From contig OZ247586.1 of assembly GCA_965233855.1 (NCBI GenBank), forward strand, positions 992,001 to 1,056,000: DNA of 64,000 nt, read 5' to 3'. This DNA comes from Megaera_A sp965233855 (lineage in GTDB: Bacteria; Pseudomonadota; Alphaproteobacteria; Rickettsiales; Rickettsiaceae). A program made the position numbers and the translations under genes. Below, one piece after another: positions 38,412 through 48,200 of the stretch; position 1 is the stretch's first letter, and each line of letters begins with the position of its first letter. The notes beneath the pieces are model-generated. The model did not search any database. It was not told where the DNA came from and was given only the letters and a program-made list of their open reading frames with translations.

Positions 38412-39170
38412 CTAAAATCCTAAAACATTTATACTTTCATTGATTGCAACAACTATCTTAGTAACAATTGCCTGAATCACAATATACATAGTTCCAAACA
38501 TGATAAGTATCTGAGCAGGTGTTATAACAAAGAATACCTGCAAGTTAGGCATTAACCTAGCAAGCAAACCACTCCCAGTCATGATAGCAAGTCCAACTAC
38601 TAGAAAAGGAGAAACAATTTTAAATGACAGCACAAAACTATCATTTATAACATAAGAGACAAATTTACTCACATCTCCAGAATTCACCAACTCCCCCGGG
38701 GGGAACTTAATATAACTATCAGCTACCGCATGTATAAACAAATGATGAGTATTTGTAGCAAATATCATAACAATCGCAATAATTAACATAAAATTAGAAA
38801 ATATAGCTACCTGAGATCTTTGCATAGAATCAAAAAATGCGGCTGCACCAAGACCTGATTGCAAAGATAAAATCTGACCAACAAAATGTAATGACATGAA
38901 ATATATATTTGCCGCGACACTGATTATTAAACCAATTAATATTTCAATTGCTATATAACCTATATTTTTTGCAAAATCATCTGTGTATTTAGGAAGGTAT
39001 GGAGCAAGAACCGGTATCATTACAAAAGTAATAGTAAGAGATATAAATAGTTTAGCCCTAGAGTGAATATATGGCGAACCAACAGCTGGGAAACGGCGAA
39101 AAGCCGTTCCTAGTCTTGCAAAAACTAGCATAAATTGAAATATAAATTCTAAAGATAATTCGCCAAGCAC
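38412..39170 (-). CDS. fliR: Flagellar biosynthesis / type III export protein FliR
   Basis: The 252-residue protein has about six hydrophobic segments and FliR-type patterns: FMLVFARLGTAFRRFPAVGS at the start, HSRAKLFISLTITFVMIP, FVGQILSLQSGLGAAAFFD, and the late GLLARLMPNLQVFFVITPAQ segment. FliR is a core component of the flagellar type III export gate (SctT in virulence systems). Flagellar assignment is favoured by overall resemblance. No other flagellar gene is in the window. The stop codon is one base from the end of IS unit B, so any former downstream partner such as flhB has been separated. Confidence 0.85.
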   Translation of the reverse strand: MLGELSLEFIFQFMLVFARLGTAFRRFPAVGSPYIHSRAKLFISLTITFVMIPVLAPYLPKYTDDFAKNIGYIAIEILIGLIISVAANIYFMSLHFVGQILSLQSGLGAAAFFDSMQRSQVAIFSNFMLIIAIVMIFATNTHHLFIHAVADSYIKFPPGELVNSGDVSKFVSYVINDSFVLSFKIVSPFLVVGLAIMTGSGLLARLMPNLQVFFVITPAQILIMFGTMYIVIQAIVTKIVVAINESINVLGF

Positions 39171-39369
39171 AATAATAAACTATTTATGATTCGTAGTATA
39201 ATAACTCATTTAAACAAAAAAATGCAGTAATTTATTGACGAAATCCTAATTTCATCTTATTAATTTACATATCTAATTTCACTTATATAAATTAAAGGCA
39301 TAACATTAAATAGTGCAGTGAGCCTTACGACTTTACTTATAGTTTTTAAATAAAAAATACTGATACAAA

Positions 39370-40023
39370 ATGTATGATGAGCTAGTGGCGTTTATGCCGC
39401 AAATGTATTTTATTCTTCAAGGTGTGTTTGTTACACTAAAATACAGCGTAACTGCTGTGTGTTTAGGTTTAGTGATTGGCACTTTACTTTCTATATGTAA
39501 AATTGTCGATATTAAAATTTTGCGCATATTTGCTCACAGCTATACTTCTATATTCCGCGGAACTCCAATGCTGATTCAACTTACAATCATATATTTTGGA
39601 CTCCCTGGTTTAATTGGTGTTAAACTAGGTGTTTTTGCAGCTGGCGTCATTGCATTCTCATTAAATTCTGGCGCTTATGTATCTGAAATTATTAGAGCAG
39701 GCATTTCTGCCGTTGATAAAGGCCAAGTAGAAGCTGCAAAAGCCTTAGGTATCCCACCAATACTTCGCATGAAAGATATCATATTACCACAAGCTTTCCG
39801 CAATATTTTACCTGCACTTGTAAATGAACTTATAAATCTAATAAAAGAATCAGCTTTGATTTCCATTATTGGTGAAATGGACTTAATGAGAAGAGCGCAA
39901 GTAGTATCTGCCGAAACATTTACCTTCTTCACACCAATGCTTACTGCAGCTGCCGCATATTATATATTAGTATTAATCATCAGTAGCATTGCTATGGCTC
40001 TAGAAAAGAAGTTAGCATTATGA
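39370..40023 (+). CDS. glnP: Polar amino-acid ABC transporter permease (GlnP/HisM type)
   Basis: The 217-residue permease has about five helices and the signature loop ISAVDKGQVEAAKALGIPPI, in which the EAA motif contacts the ATPase. TSIFRGTPMLIQLTIIYFGL and NLIKESALISIIGEMDLM are also typical of the HisMQ family. It forms the membrane channel of a polar amino-acid importer. The stop overlaps the start of the ATPase gene by 4 bases. No substrate-binding protein gene is adjacent, so it must be encoded elsewhere. Confidence 0.92.
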   Translation: MYDELVAFMPQMYFILQGVFVTLKYSVTAVCLGLVIGTLLSICKIVDIKILRIFAHSYTSIFRGTPMLIQLTIIYFGLPGLIGVKLGVFAAGVIAFSLNSGAYVSEIIRAGISAVDKGQVEAAKALGIPPILRMKDIILPQAFRNILPALVNELINLIKESALISIIGEMDLMRRAQVVSAETFTFFTPMLTAAAAYYILVLIISSIAMALEKKLAL

Positions 40024-40742
40024 TTGAATTAAAAAATGTTACTAAAAAATACGATGGGCATTACGCGCTAAAGGATATTAATCTTACTTTTGATAAGCGA
40101 GAAACTGTTGTTATTATTGGCTCATCTGGAAGTGGAAAATCTACACTAATCCGAAGCATTAACAATCTAGAAAACCCAACAAGTGGATCAGTCTTGATTG
40201 ATGGCAAAAAACTTACGCGCAAGAATCGAGGAAAACTCTGCTTCAAAATTGGGATGGTATTTCAACAATTTAATTTATTTCCACATATGAGTGTTCTTGA
40301 GAACCTCACATATGGTCCAAGAAATGTATTAAATGCCAACCAAATAGATACAGAGCAAAAAGCTAGAGATTTGCTAGAACGTTTTGGTATTGGCGATAAA
40401 AGAGATTCAGCGCCAAATGATTTATCAGGTGGGCAAAAACAAAGAGCTGCTATTTGTAGAGCTTTAATGATGGATCCGGAAACGATTCTGTTTGATGAGC
40501 CGACTTCCGCGCTAGATCCTGAGGTAATTAGAGATATTATTCAAATTATTAATGATCTTAAAAACCAAATGACTATGGTTGTTATAACGCACCAAATCAA
40601 CTTTGCGAAAATAATTGCAGATAGAATCATCTTCATGGATAAAGGAATAATACTGGCCGATCAGCCAGCAAAAGAATTTTTCGAAAAGCCCAGCTCGCAC
40701 AGAGCTAGGCTATTTCTTGCGAATGTAGGAGATTTGATATAG
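40020..40742 (+). CDS. glnQ: Polar amino-acid ABC transporter ATP-binding protein
   Basis: The 240-residue ATPase has Walker A GSSGSGKSTLIR near residue 35, Q-loop GMVFQQFNLFPHMSVLENL, signature LSGGQKQRAAICRAL, Walker B TILFDEPTSALDP and H-loop VVITHQ. It closely matches GlnQ/HisP, which power amino-acid uptake with ATP in the cytosol. The start overlaps the permease gene (ATGA), showing translational coupling. The next feature is IS unit D, 85 bases downstream. Confidence 0.95.
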   Translation: MIELKNVTKKYDGHYALKDINLTFDKRETVVIIGSSGSGKSTLIRSINNLENPTSGSVLIDGKKLTRKNRGKLCFKIGMVFQQFNLFPHMSVLENLTYGPRNVLNANQIDTEQKARDLLERFGIGDKRDSAPNDLSGGQKQRAAICRALMMDPETILFDEPTSALDPEVIRDIIQIINDLKNQMTMVVITHQINFAKIIADRIIFMDKGIILADQPAKEFFEKPSSHRARLFLANVGDLI

Positions 40743-42414
40743 ATCGATTCTTATTCAACCATCCACATCTCTGGATCTCATCAAGTTTCTATATTCTCTC
40801 TTGCTGTCAAGCTTTCTATATGTGATGCAGCGATTCGAAATATGAGCTAGAACCGTTGCATCATAACGCATTGAAAAAACGTATTTCGTAGAGCAAAAAG
40901 AAAAAAATAGTAAAATGCATATAAATCTTTAGAATAATACCAGTATATTTAATAAAGATTGGTACAGTCGTATGCATTCTAAAAAACACCTAAGTGTAAG
41001 TGCATTGTTAGAGTCAATTTCTAACAAATTTGGATTAATTTCAGACAATAGAGCGCCAAAACAGTACTCATAAGATAAAGGATGTGATGCTATCAGGTCT
41101 TGCTTGCATGTATTTTCAATCCCAATCGTTATTAGAATTTCAACGCAAAATGCAGAATCATCACCAAAAAAATAACCTCAAAAGCATGTTTAATGTTAAT
41201 GATCTTCCTACAGACAACAGCGATTCGAAATATGAGCTAGAACCGTTGCATCATAACGCATTGAAAAAACGTATTTCGTAGAGCAAAAAGAAAAAAATAG
41301 TAAAATGCATATAAATCTTTAGAATAATACCAGTATATTTAATAAAGATTGGTACAGTCGTATTCATTCTAAAAAACACCTAAGTGTAAGTGCATTGTTA
41401 GAGTCAATTTCTAACAAATTTGGATTAATTTCAGACAATAGAGCGCCAAACAGTACTCATAAGATAAAGGATGTGATGCTATCAGGTCTTGCTTGCATGT
41501 ATTTTCAATCCCAATCGTTATTAGAATTTCAACGCAAAATGCAGAATCATCACCAAAAAAATAACCTCAAAAGCATGTTTAATGTTAATGATCTTCCTAC
41601 AGACAATGGAATGCGTAATATTATAGATTCTGTAAATCCAGAAGTAGCATTTAGACCAATATTTAAAGAATTATTTAATAAATTACAAAGAGGCAAACAC
41701 CTTGAACAATATCAAACATTACCAGGGAAGTATTTATTGAATGTAGATGGTACGCAATATTTTAGCTCTAAGGAAATTAGTTGTAAAAAATGCTTAACAC
41801 GTGGTACTGTCAAAAACTCATATCACTGCCATCAAGCATTACAAGCGGCAATTGTTAAAGACGGCTTACGTCAGGTCATACCAGTGATGCCAGAAGATAT
41901 TTGCATACAAGATGGAGCAAAAAAAGAAGATAGTGAAGTAAATGCTTTTTATAGATTTATAGATAAGTTTAGAAAGGATCACGATAAGTTAGGCATTATT
42001 ATCAATGCCGATGGATTATATGCAACAACACCAGTAATTGAGAAGATACATTCCCATAATGCAAACTACATTTTTCGTGCAAAACCCAAACAACATAAGA
42101 CATTGATGAATAATCTAACCTCTATAGATAAATCTAAAGTTTATACCACTAGCCGAAGAAATAATGAACTTGTCATAGAGTGGGTTAATGATATTGAACT
42201 CTTTAGTGGCACCAAACAAAGAACAAATTATATAGCTGCATGGGAGCTAGTTCCTCAGAAAAACGGCACAAAAAAAGTGCAGTATTTTGGCAAATGGATA
42301 ACTGACTTAGAAATCACAAATAAGAATGCAAAAATTATTTTAGATGCTGCAAGAGCACGTTGGAAAATAGAAAATGAGTGCTTCAATAGTTTAAAAAATC
42401 ATGGATATAACATT

Positions 42415-43899
42415 CAAGATAAGCCACCTTTGGTGGCAGCCTACCCCCCCTACCTTGAAAATTAGTTCTACAATCAGTAATATAAAAGTTAGAATTAAGT
42501 AACCAGAATAATGTATGGAAATAATTGGTCAGGGTATCTCAATAAAAGCAATTTTATTAGACCAAGGAAATTGGCTTCGATTTCACTAAAAAATATTGCA
42601 AACTTAGAGACTCGATTACATTCAATGTGAATAAAATTTTAGCATGTGGAACAAAGCATTTGGGTTTTAAAAAGTATAGTTGCCCTAAATGTCAGAGAAG
42701 TAAATACGTTGCCTTTTCTTGCAAAGGACGATTTTGTTCTAAATGTGGGAAGAAACAAACTGACCTGTGGATCAATAAAGCAACTAATCTTTTGCCAAAG
42801 ACACGTTGGCAGCATATTACCTTTACTATGCCAGATTCCCTATGGCCCTTATTTTGGTATAACCGCCCCTTATTTGGACTTATTTCTGCAATAGCAGCAG
42901 AAATAATACAAAAGATAGCTGCAAAGAAAAATATTACAGTTGGAATATTTACTGCTTTGCATACATTCGGCAGAGATTTAAAACGCAATGTTCATATACA
43001 TTTATCCGTCACTTGTGGTGGGCTGGATCATAATAATCAATGGAAAAAGGTTTATTTTCCATCTGAACCTATTAAAAAACAATGGCGTCATAAAATGATT
43101 GAGTTATTTCGTGATCAATACAAAACAGGTGATCTTATACTTCCTACAACTTATCGAAATGACACTGATTTCTATAATTGGACGAGATCTTTATACGAAA
43201 CAAATTGGTATGTGCATTTGCAAAAAACATCTGATGATCACAAGCGCAATATAGAGTATCTAGGGAGATACATCAAAAGACCACCTCTTTCTGAAGCACG
43301 TATTGAAAAATACGATGGAAAACAAGTGACTTTTAAATTCCTTGATCATTATAATGATACTACTGAACACATTACTATGTCGGTATTACAATTCATCGCC
43401 AGACTCGTTATGCACATACCAGACCGTTACTTTCGAATGATTCGCTATTATGGTTTTTTATCAAATAGAACAAGCGGTAAGATGCTACCCATTGTATATC
43501 AAGCAATCAAACAGATACCTCCTAAAAAAGTTAAACCCATTGGTTGGAGAATCATGATATGGCTGAGTTTACAACAAGACCCATTGTCTTGTCCAAACTG
43601 TGAACTAGTAATGATGCTTCGTGAAGTATTTTATGGACTTTCTCCTCCTGTACTCATGGTTTATACTCAAAAACTATTACGCACTGGCCAATGATTAACA
43701 TTTGCTACACCTGTAGATATTATCTAACATATGATAATTGTGGTAAAGTTGGTCCTTCTTACGCATTTTGATTCAAGTTTTTACTAATATTTGGTATAAA
43801 CTTGTCCTCAACAATAAAATCTCTTTGCTGAATTTACTTGAAAACTATTGCTGGCTGCAATTATTACACTATTCGAAAACTTTGGAATTCCTATACTAT
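42415..43899 (+). mobile_element. IS91-family (rolling-circle) element nested in unit D
   Basis: Comparison with copies A and B places the ends exactly: host sequence stops at CATT (42411-42414) and resumes at GAAC (43900-43903) with no duplicated target. The 1485-bp element carries a Y2/HUH transposase gene. IS91 elements characteristically lack terminal inverted repeats, make no target duplication, and insert with the end downstream of the transposase next to GAAC or CAAG; the right flank here is GAAC. Confidence 0.88.
42627..43694 (+). CDS. IS91-family HUH transposase, possibly N-terminally truncated
   Basis: The 355-residue frame from GTG 42627 has a four-cysteine zinc ribbon (CPKC at about residue 20 and CSKCGKKQ), a palm with NVHIHLSVTCGG (the HUH metal-binding motif), and a tyrosine motif IEYLGRYIKRPP. 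These place it in the IS91 family of rolling-circle transposases. The family-like sequence continues upstream in frame (RDSITFNVNKILACGT) to a TAG at 42558-42560 without an ATG, so the N-terminus may be lost or start at a rare codon. A C-terminal cysteine pair (CPNC) is also present. Confidence 0.9.
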   Translation: MNKILACGTKHLGFKKYSCPKCQRSKYVAFSCKGRFCSKCGKKQTDLWINKATNLLPKTRWQHITFTMPDSLWPLFWYNRPLFGLISAIAAEIIQKIAAKKNITVGIFTALHTFGRDLKRNVHIHLSVTCGGLDHNNQWKKVYFPSEPIKKQWRHKMIELFRDQYKTGDLILPTTYRNDTDFYNWTRSLYETNWYVHLQKTSDDHKRNIEYLGRYIKRPPLSEARIEKYDGKQVTFKFLDHYNDTTEHITMSVLQFIARLVMHIPDRYFRMIRYYGFLSNRTSGKMLPIVYQAIKQIPPKKVKPIGWRIMIWLSLQQDPLSCPNCELVMMLREVFYGLSPPVLMVYTQKLLRTGQ

Positions 43900-44482
43900 G
43901 AACATAATTATGGTCACGGTAAAAACAATTCATGTTATAACTTCTATAACTTTACATTATTATCATTTTTGATGCATCAAATTCATCAATTAACCGATAG
44001 TTTATTCCAAAAACTCAGATTAAAATATAGCCGTTTAGCTTCATTATGGCATCAAGTCGGAGCGTTTGTTAATAGACTGTATTTTACCAACTTAGAAGCG
44101 TTATGGGAATTTTTGATTGGAGAAATGGATTATGAACCACCACCAACTTAAGGTGTTGTTTGATTGATTACTAACTGTATTTATCAATAGACTTGCTATT
44201 GATAACCGTTGTGGTGTATCATTTTTGTGAAAATGTTATTTTGTGATGTTTTCTACTAGCAAATCTGGTAATTATCACCATCTTTTTGATAAAAATAAAG
44301 CAAATATAATCTGATAATTTGCTACAAAGCCGATAATATTTTTTATAACACTGATTTTATTCCATATTTCGAATCGCTGTATTAATTCATTCTACTCTTC
44401 AAAATTTATTTGATATAACTCAAAAATCTTAAGGCACTTACATAATATAAAGATTTAACTTATCACCAAACTAACGGTAAAA

Positions 44483-44875
44483 TTACTTATCTTCTTCAGT
44501 AAAATTATCACTAAAATCTAGTTCAGTCTCTGGGGTGGTTGCAGCCTCTTGAGAAAACACTTCTTCTCCTGCGGATGAGTAATCAACTTCTTCATCAACA
44601 GATTCTTGTGCTTCAGCGTAAAGATTTTCTTCTGGCGCTTCATCGACTTTATTATTCTTCTGCAGACAAACAACTTGAGACTCTCTTAAAGCCTCTGGAT
44701 CAACATTACCGCTTGCTATCTCGCGAAGAGCAATAACTGGGTTTTTATCATTATCACGATCAACAGTTAGAGGAGCTCCAGATTCAATACTTCTAGCTCT
44801 TTCAGAAGCCAAAATCACTAGCTCAAATCTATTTGGAATTTCTTCAACACAATCTTCAACCGTTACTCTAGCCAT
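44483..44875 (-). CDS. rpoZ: DNA-directed RNA polymerase omega subunit
   Basis: The 130-residue protein starts MARVTVEDCVEEIPNRFELV, followed by LASERARSI and the NPVIALREIA segment, the defining omega pattern. The C-terminal half is a long acidic, Glu/Ala-rich extension, as in other Rickettsiales. Omega binds the beta' subunit and assists RNA polymerase assembly. A strong promoter lies 38 bases upstream. The gene ends about 100 bases from IS unit D. Confidence 0.95.
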   Translation of the reverse strand: MARVTVEDCVEEIPNRFELVILASERARSIESGAPLTVDRDNDKNPVIALREIASGNVDPEALRESQVVCLQKNNKVDEAPEENLYAEAQESVDEEVDYSSAGEEVFSQEAATTPETELDFSDNFTEEDK

Positions 44876-44912
44876 ACTCTATCTGTACTTTTTAAGTTAT
44901 TTGTAGGAGCAA

Positions 44913-44941
44913 ATTATATGTTATTAATCCAAATTATGCAA
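44913..44941 (-). promoter_or_regulatory. Sigma70-type promoter for rpoZ
   Basis: On the minus strand TTGCAT (44936-44941) and TATAAT (44913-44918) with a 17-base spacer, 38 bases before the rpoZ ATG. The -35/-10 pair is the same as the mnmA promoter. Confidence 0.7.
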
Positions 44942-45209
44942 GCCCCAAAATTTTAACCATAAATTATGAAATTATCGCCACGACATTTCAATCAAAAACC
45001 CTTGCACTATAAGCTATTGCAGGCGTGATATTTATGCAATGCAGGGAAAAAAGACCAAGTCAACATCAGTTAATTCTTGCTAACATTATATATATAGTGA
45101 TAGGATCGCATGCGTAATTGGTTATCCTTTTTGCGTTAAAGCTTAGCTTTTAGCAGATTCTGGCCATATTGAAATTTCAAACATAAAATAAAACTAAATA
45201 GGAAAAATT
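44942..45209. other. Spacer upstream of autotransporter 2
   Basis: About 270 bases with no gene. A weak promoter pair, TTAATT and TATAGT 17 bases apart, lies near 45070-45100 and may serve the autotransporter, leaving a leader of roughly 100 bases. Confidence 0.3.
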
Positions 45210-48200
45210 ATGACGAATTCAAACTTTCTTAAAAAGTTACTAACAACTGCTTCAGTTATTGCAGTTTCCGCAAGTGCTGGAAATGCACTCGCAACTGCTA
45301 GGGTTACAAAAGGCCCTGCACAGCAAGATGGTACTAACCTTGAGCAAAGCAAAGTTGGGAATGCTGCAGCAGCTAATGAAGCTGTAGCTGCTGGTTCAAC
45401 AATCACCTTCAGAGGAAACCATACATACACAGTTGGTGGAGCTAATGCTGTTAATCTTGCAGCTCTTAATGTTGATGGCAATTTTACAGCAACGATTGAC
45501 GCTACTGCTGGCGGCGCTAACTTTACTTTGGGTTCTGTAACTCGCAAAACAGATACTGGCATTGTAAACATTAATTTAGGTAATAACACTGAACTTACTC
45601 TTACTGGACAAGGCGCTATTGCAAAAGGATATATTCCAAATGTAGATACAACTGTTGCACCTGGATCAAACGGCACTAACTGGCAATTTGCTGCAGGTGG
45701 TAATGACCACTCTGGTTTAGGGCAAATTACTTTCAATACAGCTAATGATAAGCTAATCATCAATTCTGATGCTCAGTTGAACAAAGCTGTCCACGCAGCT
45801 GCAGCTGGTAAAGGTATTGTTGAAGTAAATAGCGCAAACGTAATCTTCAGTGGTGGGGTTACTGGCGGTGTTGGTAAATTAGATATTAAAGATGGCAAAG
45901 CTGCGACTCTTGGAAAAGCATCAAATGTTCAAACTATCCAAATCGGTAATGGTTCAACTTTACTTGTTGCTGATAGTATAAATGTAACATCAAACAATAT
46001 TAAAGCTTCTGTAGCAGACAAAGGAACCCTGCGTTTTGAAGGAAAATCAACTGTTGCTGCAACAAAAATTGGCGGTGGCACAAAATTAAATGCTGTTGAA
46101 CTAAATGGTGCTGGAACAGTAAATTTCTCAACTACAACAAATTTCGATGCGACTACTACTACGTTGAATCATGCTGAAGCAGTGCTACAATTCAGTGTTG
46201 CTAATACTATAAAAACTGAATTAGCAACATCTGCGGATAATGCTGGTAAAATTATTGTTGCTAATGATGTAACAATAGAAGGTAATATCGGTGCTGCTGG
46301 TAAATCTTTCTCAGAAGTGCTAGTTAATTCTGGAAAGACTCTTATTCTAGGAAAGGATGATACAAAACTATATGCGGCTAATGTTAATGCCGCTGATGAC
46401 AACACAGCAATTCTAGATATTAACTCTGCTAATTTCGAAATTCACTCTAACATTGGTGCAAGTGATAAGAGATTTACGCAAATTAATCTTAATGGTGATG
46501 CAAATGGTGCAGCCACAACATTCAAATTAATGGATGGGAAAAATATCACTGCAACAGAAGTTGATTTATCCCCTGCAGGTGGTTTTGATAATACTCTTGA
46601 GCTACATGAAGGATCATCAATCACTGGAAAACTTTATTCAAGCAATGCAAATGAAGGATTCTTGTCAATCAAAGGTGATGCAAAAATTGATGGGTTTATT
46701 GGTGACGGTGGTGCAATCAATCAAATCAAATTTGATACTGCAAAAACTTTAGAAGTTTCCAAAAACACTATCACAACAGCAAATGGTATTGATTTCTTAC
46801 AAGACGGTACTTTAAATCTAACAGAAGATGCTAACTTTACTTTTGCTCAAGATATCACAACAAAAACTGATGCAAATGGAACTGGTTCTATTATTGTTGA
46901 TAGTGCTGCAAATGGCAGAACAATTGAACTTCAAGGCCAAGTTGGTGATGTGGCTGCTGCTGGTAAAGATAACATGCTGAAATTGCTACAAGCAACAGGC
47001 GGTGCTGATATCAAACTAACAAATGCAAACATCGCAATTAAGAAAATTGATATTGGAACTCAGGATGCAAACTTAATCCTGAACAATGGTAACGGGCAAT
47101 TCTTAGTTGGAGATTTTTCTCACTCTGATGGCAAAGGAACATTAAGATTAGATGCAGACGCCACTCTAAAAACAGGAACAAACTTGTCTGCTAGTCCACA
47201 AAACACTTTAAAAGCTATTGATCTTACAAGCAATAAGACTCTTACAGTAGAAGATGGAGTAAATTTATATACAAAGAATGACATTACTGGTGGTATTAGA
47301 TCGCAAAGTATAGGCTGGGGGAACCTAATTTTTGAAGGAGATTCAACGGTTGAAGCAATAGTTGGAGCGAGTAATGCAATAGATAATATTAACGTAACTG
47401 GAAAAGACAAAACTGTAAATTTCTTGAATAACGTTAACCTCGCTAATGCAAATGGTGGTAACGGCCTACTAACAATCTCAGATGGCGCTACTGCTGTGCT
47501 TGGTGGAGAATTTGTTGGTGTTGGTATTACTGGTGCAAATGCTGGTCAAGGTACTGTAAAATTCAATAATAATGTTGCTCTTGAGAATGCAACAAAAATT
47601 ACAGCTGCAATTGGTGCTAACCAACTAGACACAGTTGAAATTGGCGGTGCTAATATAACATTTACAAATGCAAAATTTGCTACTAAAAACCTAAACTTCA
47701 CAAATACAGGTGATACTACTGTTACTTTTGATGGCTTTGCTGGTAATGAGCTACAAAATACAACCATCACAACAAACTCAACAAGTAGAGGACATAATAT
47801 TGTTCTAACTAAAGGTACAAACCAAGCTCTGAATAAAAGCGTTGGTTCTGCTGCGAATCCATTTGGTAACTTTACCCTACTTGGCGATGATACAATCACA
47901 ACAGAAGGTGGTTTCTATGCTGGTGTTGTAAACTCTAAAAACCAAGAAGGTACTGTTATATTTAATAATAATGGTGGAGTTGGTCTAAACCTTGGTGCTG
48001 CAGGTTCTGAATTAAAGCAAGTTACTATCAATGGTGACACAGTCTTAAGCGAAAACGTATGGTCTAAAGACATAACAGTTAATGCAAATAAAGCAGTAAC
48101 ATTCAAAAATTCAGTTACTGGTTCCGGTTCTCTTGCTTTGAATAACGGTTCTGTTGCAAACTTCACAGGCACTACAGCAAATCTAAATACAGCTGTAACA

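Larger units (their letters stand above)
41362..44151 (+). pseudogene. DDE transposase of unit D, split by an IS91-type element
   Basis: The 5' part runs from an ATT at 41362 (where an ATG would be expected) to 42414 and the 3' part from 43900 to 44151, joined in frame if the nested element is removed. Codon GAA is kept at the position that is TAA in copies A and B. The insertion point lies in the segment between GYNI and EHNYGHGKNN, just after the catalytic E region. A separate open frame entering from the nested element (from 43768) fuses extra residues to the 3' part. No functional transposase is expected. Confidence 0.88.
40828..44379 (+). mobile_element. Rearranged IS unit D: inverted partner of unit B, with nested IS91-type element
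   Basis: Reading left to right, a truncated IS right end (40828-41217, 390 bp) abuts a full copy (41218-44379) that is interrupted at 42415-43899 by an IS91-type element. The fragment-to-full junction (ACAGACAA next to CAGCGATTCG) is identical to that of unit B, and both full copies share the ATG-to-ATT change and the FTNLEALWE ending. Units B and D are therefore copies of one rearranged element in opposite orientation, enclosing fliR and glnPQ. The fragment here has one extra A in a run at about 41060. No target duplication was recognised. Confidence 0.9.

Noticed and set aside
43768..44151. 127-codon open frame at the right end of unit D
   Set aside because: It is a chance fusion of non-coding IS91 end sequence to the 3' part of the split DDE transposase.
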